A stretch of 9,825 bases of DNA from Muribaculaceae bacterium (GTDB lineage Bacteria; Bacteroidota; Bacteroidia; Bacteroidales; Muribaculaceae): NCBI GenBank assembly GCA_029060585.1, contig JAIDTS010000561.1, positions 1 through 9,825 of the forward strand. The letters run 5' to 3'. The notes beneath the pieces are model-generated. The model was not told the DNA's origin. It was given only the letters and a program-made list of their open reading frames with translations, and ran no database searches. This document shows positions 6,339 through 9,825 of this stretch, in pieces. Each line of letters starts with the position of its first letter. Within the stretch, counting starts at the first letter, position 1. A program made the translations under genes and the position numbers.

Positions 6339-8540
6339 TCATTTGGCAGAAAGTTTAAGCACTCGTGATGCGTAGTCGTTGCGCTTGTTCCAGTCTACGT
6401 TGTGGGAGAGAGGCATCTCCAGACCGTTCGACATCAGGAAGGCTCCAGTGAAGGATTTCCCTTCGTAGGGGAGAGGTTCGTTGTCGATGCGGTTGAGTTC
6501 TGTTACCGTATATATCTTGTCAGGATCAAGACCATCCATTGTGACTCTCGGCAGCTGCTGGTTGACGAACTGCTCCGTCTTCCACCAGTAGAACACACCG
6601 TCTTTCTTATCCGGCGAAACATACATCAGCGATGCCGCTCCCTTGCCGTCGTAGGGTGAGAGCAGGCGGTAGAGGTCACCAAACTGTACCACGTCTCTTA
6701 TCGACTTATAGTCGGCTATCGCCTTGCGGCTCTGCTCCTTCTCTTCATCCGTCATGTTTTTCGGCTGAATCTCCATGCCGAGACGTCCGCTCATGGCAAC
6801 GTCTGTACGGAATTTAAGAGGCACTATGCGGTTGGTCTGATGGTTGGGCGATGCCGAGATGTGCGATGCCATCGTTATGGCAGGGAAGAAATAGCTCGTT
6901 CCCCACTGCATGTAGATGCGCTGCAACGCGTCGGTGTTGTCGCTGACCCAGAACTCGTCGAAATAGGGAAGAATGCCCCAGTTGGCGCGTCCGCCGCCGC
7001 TTGCGCATGCTTGAATCGTAACGTCAGGATACTTCGCACGGATACGTTCAAGAGCCTTGATCAGTCCCTTGTGGTAGTCGATATAGAGATGGCTCTGGTT
7101 GTCGGCTGTCTGATACTGCGAGCCGTGGTTCATTATTGGAGCGTTCGAGTCCCACTTGATGTAGTCTATCTCCGGATATTTGGTGAGAAGAGTGTCGACG
7201 ATATTGAAGACTATGTCCTGCACCTTCGGGTTGGCGAGGTCGAGCACCATCTGTGTGCCTCCGCGTCCGAGCACCGGCTCGCGGTTCGGTGCCTTCACTA
7301 CATATTCCGGATGCTTCTCATAAAGTTCAGAAACGCTGTTGACCATCTCAGGCTCGATCCAGATGCCGAACTTTATACCACGTTCCTTTGCTGCGTCGCA
7401 GAGACCCTGGATGCCGCCTGGAAGCTTATTGGTATCCACCGTCCAGTCACCCAGTGAGGTCGAATCGTTGTTGCGAGGATATTTGGAGCCGAACCAGCCG
7501 TCGTCCATCACAAAAAGCTCGCCTCCCATGTTGGCGATATCGGTCATCATCTGCTGCATTCCTTCCTCGTTGATGTCGAAGTAGACGCCCTCCCAGCTAT
7601 TGAGAAGTATCTTGCGGGGAGTGTCTCCGTGTGCGAGTCGCTGCTCGCGGCCCCACTTATGGAAGTTGCGGCTTGCCCCTCCGAGGCCTTCCTCCGAATA
7701 TGTCAGAGCAAGTGGAGGAGTGGTGAACTTCTCTCCCTTCTTCAGGTTGTAGGATGAATTCTCCTCGTTGATGCCGGCGAAGAAATGGTGGTAGTCGGTG
7801 TCGTCGGTGTCAAACATCAGCTTGTAGTTGCCGCCATAGCAGAGTGCTGCGCCGATCACGCGCCCATCGTTTTCCTTGGCCTTGCCGTCGAGCGAGATCA
7901 TTACCTCTCCGTGTGCCGTGTGGGAGTTGCGTGCTCCGTCCTTGTTCTTGATCATCTTCACTCCGTGGGGGAGTGGAGCTTCCTCTACGCGCCCTTCATT
8001 GGCCCATGTGCCGTAGAGCTGAGAGACGTGTACATCGTTGCGGCGCACCGGTAGATAGCCCGACATGAAGCGTGTGAGCTTCACGTTACCTTTCTCGTTG
8101 TGAGATGCCTCCGTCCATGTCTCGATCACGTCAAGTCCGGGAAACGTCCGGTAGTTGAGGTCGATCGAGAATGGATACACTTTGTCCTTTATGGTGATAG
8201 TAGTGGTCTCACCTCCGTCAGGATTCTTGGTGACGGATACGTTGTCGGTCACCATGTCGAGAGTCATATTGCCATCGGCGTGCACCGCTGCGAAAGCGGC
8301 CTCGTTGGCAGGCCAGAGCCCATAGACCGGATAGGCGTTGAGCTCCGGCGAGCCGGAGGCTTTCAGATTCTGTAAGTCAGTGGTGGAAAGAGTGTTGCCG
8401 TAGTAGATGAATTTTGGCTGTTCTCCCTTCGTGGCCTCCACCACCATCGATGTCTTGGGTGTGGATATATGTACTGTCTCCGCCGATGCGATGCCGATGG
8501 TGAAGCATGAGAAAACAGCTATGAATATCGTTTTTTTCAT
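6339..8540 (-). CDS. Exported GH36 alpha-galactosidase
   Basis: A 733-residue glycoside hydrolase of family GH36, predicted to remove terminal alpha-galactosyl groups from galactomanno-, raffinose- or melibiose-type sugars. A signal peptide (1-20, ending GIASA) sends it to the periplasm. Domains: N-terminal beta-sandwich about 21-295, (beta/alpha)8 barrel about 308-625, C-terminal beta-sandwich about 640-733. The likely nucleophile is Asp464 in YIKWDSN and the acid/base Asp534 in WVSDNTDALQR. Their 70-residue spacing equals that of characterised GH36 enzymes (D478/D548 in AgaA, from memory). Substrate-pocket motifs MDDGWFG (345-351) and ACASGGGR (511-518) are present. The usual MNR after the nucleophile motif is replaced by SNA, which may alter specificity. 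It follows the epimerase gene by 19 nt and has its own terminator. Another alpha-galactoside substrate cannot be excluded. Confidence 0.92.
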   Translation of the reverse strand: MKKTIFIAVFSCFTIGIASAETVHISTPKTSMVVEATKGEQPKFIYYGNTLSTTDLQNLKASGSPELNAYPVYGLWPANEAAFAAVHADGNMTLDMVTDNVSVTKNPDGGETTTITIKDKVYPFSIDLNYRTFPGLDVIETWTEASHNEKGNVKLTRFMSGYLPVRRNDVHVSQLYGTWANEGRVEEAPLPHGVKMIKNKDGARNSHTAHGEVMISLDGKAKENDGRVIGAALCYGGNYKLMFDTDDTDYHHFFAGINEENSSYNLKKGEKFTTPPLALTYSEEGLGGASRNFHKWGREQRLAHGDTPRKILLNSWEGVYFDINEEGMQQMMTDIANMGGELFVMDDGWFGSKYPRNNDSTSLGDWTVDTNKLPGGIQGLCDAAKERGIKFGIWIEPEMVNSVSELYEKHPEYVVKAPNREPVLGRGGTQMVLDLANPKVQDIVFNIVDTLLTKYPEIDYIKWDSNAPIMNHGSQYQTADNQSHLYIDYHKGLIKALERIRAKYPDVTIQACASGGGRANWGILPYFDEFWVSDNTDALQRIYMQWGTSYFFPAITMASHISASPNHQTNRIVPLKFRTDVAMSGRLGMEIQPKNMTDEEKEQSRKAIADYKSIRDVVQFGDLYRLLSPYDGKGAASLMYVSPDKKDGVFYWWKTEQFVNQQLPRVTMDGLDPDKIYTVTELNRIDNEPLPYEGKSFTGAFLMSNGLEMPLSHNVDWNKRNDYASRVLKLSAK

Positions 8541-8559
8541 TTAGTTTGCGATGTTTATG

Positions 8560-9810
8560 TTATTTGAATGAATCAAGAATACCGACTGCTTCCAGACACA
8601 TGCGGGAGTTGTGGTAGGGGCACTTCCAGAATCCGGCCTTGTCGTCTTCTCTGTTGATTGTGCCGTCGCCTTTTACCGACCAGTGCCATTCTCCATTCGG
8701 GTCGACGAGATTGTCGGCGATATAGCGCCAGCTTTCAGCTGCCGACTCAAGCCAGTAGGCAGTCTCACCCTCATTTTCAGGAGCTGTGTGGAAACGAGCC
8801 AGATAAAGCTGACCGATTACATTCTCGGCCTGTACCCACCAGTGGCGGTCTTCGTCCAGATGTCCGTCGCCATGCAGTTCATATACCATCGATCCGTCTT
8901 CCCTTCTCCCTTTGAGCGCGGCAAGTGCGATCTGATTGGTGTGTTCAAGTGTCTCGCTGATTAGACCGTCGTCTCCTAAGATGAAAGCTGTTTCGAGTAG
9001 CAGCCATGAGGCTTCTATATCGTGGCCATATGATTCCGCATCGTCGAATTTCCTCCAGTCGTCGTCGAAGAATAGTGTGAGATGGTGGGTTTCCGGATTC
9101 TCGATTCGGTCGAGGAAGATACGTAGCAGGTAGGTCGTGGCTTCCGTAACTCTCTCGATGTCGGTATCTGATACCGATTCCGGATTTTTAGACTTTGCCA
9201 TGCGGAGCGCACGCACCAGATTTGTATACCCTTCGAGGATATGCAGATGTGTGTTCATCGTCTTCGATGCATTGGCGTCGCGTTCACTCAGCCGCATGTC
9301 TCCAATCGGCATCCAGTCCTCAGTCATGGCTTCGATATAACCTTCCTTCTCGCGGTCGCGAGCATGGGCTTCAATCGAGTCGAATAGCTGCATCGCGGTC
9401 TTGAGGGCGTTCAGTTCGCCGGAGGCTATATAGTATTCCGAGAGCCCGTAGATGATGAATGCGATGGCGTAAAATTGTTTTTTTGTATCGAGAGGCTTTC
9501 CTTCGGCGGTCACGCTCCAGTATGCCCCTCCATGCATTCTATCGATGAAGTTGGATGATATGAAGTCGTAGGCGTGTCGTGCGGCTGCAAGATACTCTGG
9601 ATTGTGAAGCGCGTTGTAGGCTGCGGAGAAAGTCCATAGGATACGGGCCTGGAGGATGGCTCCCTTCGGAGCATCCTTGTCCAGGTTGTCATGGCCGTCG
9701 CGGCGGCCGTAGTATCCACCACGCGGGTCTTTCATCTTCTCCATCCAGTAGGGGAGTATGTTTTCTGTAAGGTTGACGATCAGTTCGTCCTTAAGTCTTT
9801 TCTTCAGCAT
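8560..9810 (-). CDS. AGE-family sugar epimerase, probably cellobiose 2-epimerase
   Basis: A 416-residue cytosolic (no signal peptide) alpha/alpha-barrel enzyme of the N-acylglucosamine 2-epimerase superfamily. It most resembles cellobiose 2-epimerases, which invert C2 of the reducing-end glucose or mannose of beta-1,4 disaccharides (cellobiose, lactose, mannobiose). Supporting motifs: NTHLHILEGYTNL (186-198, candidate base/ring His188 or His190), ESYGHDIEASWLLLE (259-273, His263), RHWWVQAENVIG (322-333) and GFWKCPYHNSRMCLEA (393-408, His400). Three histidines in such contexts are catalytic in the family. In Bacteroides and related mannan pathways this enzyme converts mannobiose to mannosyl-glucose for a GH130 phosphorylase (known pathway), which fits the alpha-galactosidase next door. 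An N-acylglucosamine 2-epimerase role is less likely. The start is the first Met of the frame; the promoter is outside the window. Confidence 0.82.
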   Translation of the reverse strand: MLKKRLKDELIVNLTENILPYWMEKMKDPRGGYYGRRDGHDNLDKDAPKGAILQARILWTFSAAYNALHNPEYLAAARHAYDFISSNFIDRMHGGAYWSVTAEGKPLDTKKQFYAIAFIIYGLSEYYIASGELNALKTAMQLFDSIEAHARDREKEGYIEAMTEDWMPIGDMRLSERDANASKTMNTHLHILEGYTNLVRALRMAKSKNPESVSDTDIERVTEATTYLLRIFLDRIENPETHHLTLFFDDDWRKFDDAESYGHDIEASWLLLETAFILGDDGLISETLEHTNQIALAALKGRREDGSMVYELHGDGHLDEDRHWWVQAENVIGQLYLARFHTAPENEGETAYWLESAAESWRYIADNLVDPNGEWHWSVKGDGTINREDDKAGFWKCPYHNSRMCLEAVGILDSFK

Positions 9811-9825
9811 TCAGATTCAGCATTC

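Noticed and set aside
6840..7457. A 205-residue + strand open frame antisense to the alpha-galactosidase gene.
   Set aside because: It lies wholly inside the catalytic-domain region of the GH36 gene and is Val/Arg/His-rich with no known motif. It is explained by the codon usage of the real gene.

Overview
The window looks like chromosomal DNA of a gut-type Bacteroidales bacterium, possibly Muribaculaceae or a relative (the family level is a guess). The evidence is a TonB-dependent receptor with an N-terminal STN domain, a DUF4249 lipoprotein, an ECF sigma factor of the Bacteroidetes type, signal peptides ending in AQ or ASA, start codons without clear Shine-Dalgarno sequences, and a good match to the Bacteroidetes promoter (TTTG, 20 bp, TAnnTTTG). 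Base composition is near 50% GC. No transposase, integrase, CRISPR array or rRNA is visible.

Left edge (1-145): the 3' end of a + strand tRNA, probably tRNA-Asp, with its own UUCG-loop terminator. Next to it is the terminator of the convergent - strand operon.

Centre left (192-5361, - strand): a compact five-gene envelope-signalling and uptake operon. It reads, in order of transcription, ECF sigma factor, small outer-membrane beta-barrel, short membrane-anchored DUF4974 (FecR C-terminus-like) protein, STN/TonB-dependent receptor, DUF4249 lipoprotein. The last four genes are spaced +2, -4 and -13 nt, so they are very probably co-transcribed and translationally coupled. The likely circuit has an outer-membrane receptor and a surface or periplasmic lipoprotein binding a substrate, an inner-membrane DUF4974 protein relaying the state, and the sigma factor responding. 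The substrate cannot be read from the sequence. Two parts are reduced compared with the textbook Bacteroidetes version: the FecR-like protein lacks the central FecR domain, and the receptor seems to lack the usual carboxypeptidase-regulatory-like domain between STN and plug.

Centre (5392-6338): a divergent + strand DUF2461 gene, its probable terminator, and a 254-bp spacer holding one unexplained inverted repeat and the terminator of the next - strand operon.

Right (6339-9825, - strand): a two-gene carbohydrate unit, a cytosolic AGE-family sugar 2-epimerase (best read as cellobiose 2-epimerase) followed 19 nt later by an exported GH36 alpha-galactosidase. Together they suggest the downstream end of a galactomannan or galactosyl-oligosaccharide utilisation operon whose earlier genes lie beyond the right edge. 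No stretch over 300 bases lacks a gene.
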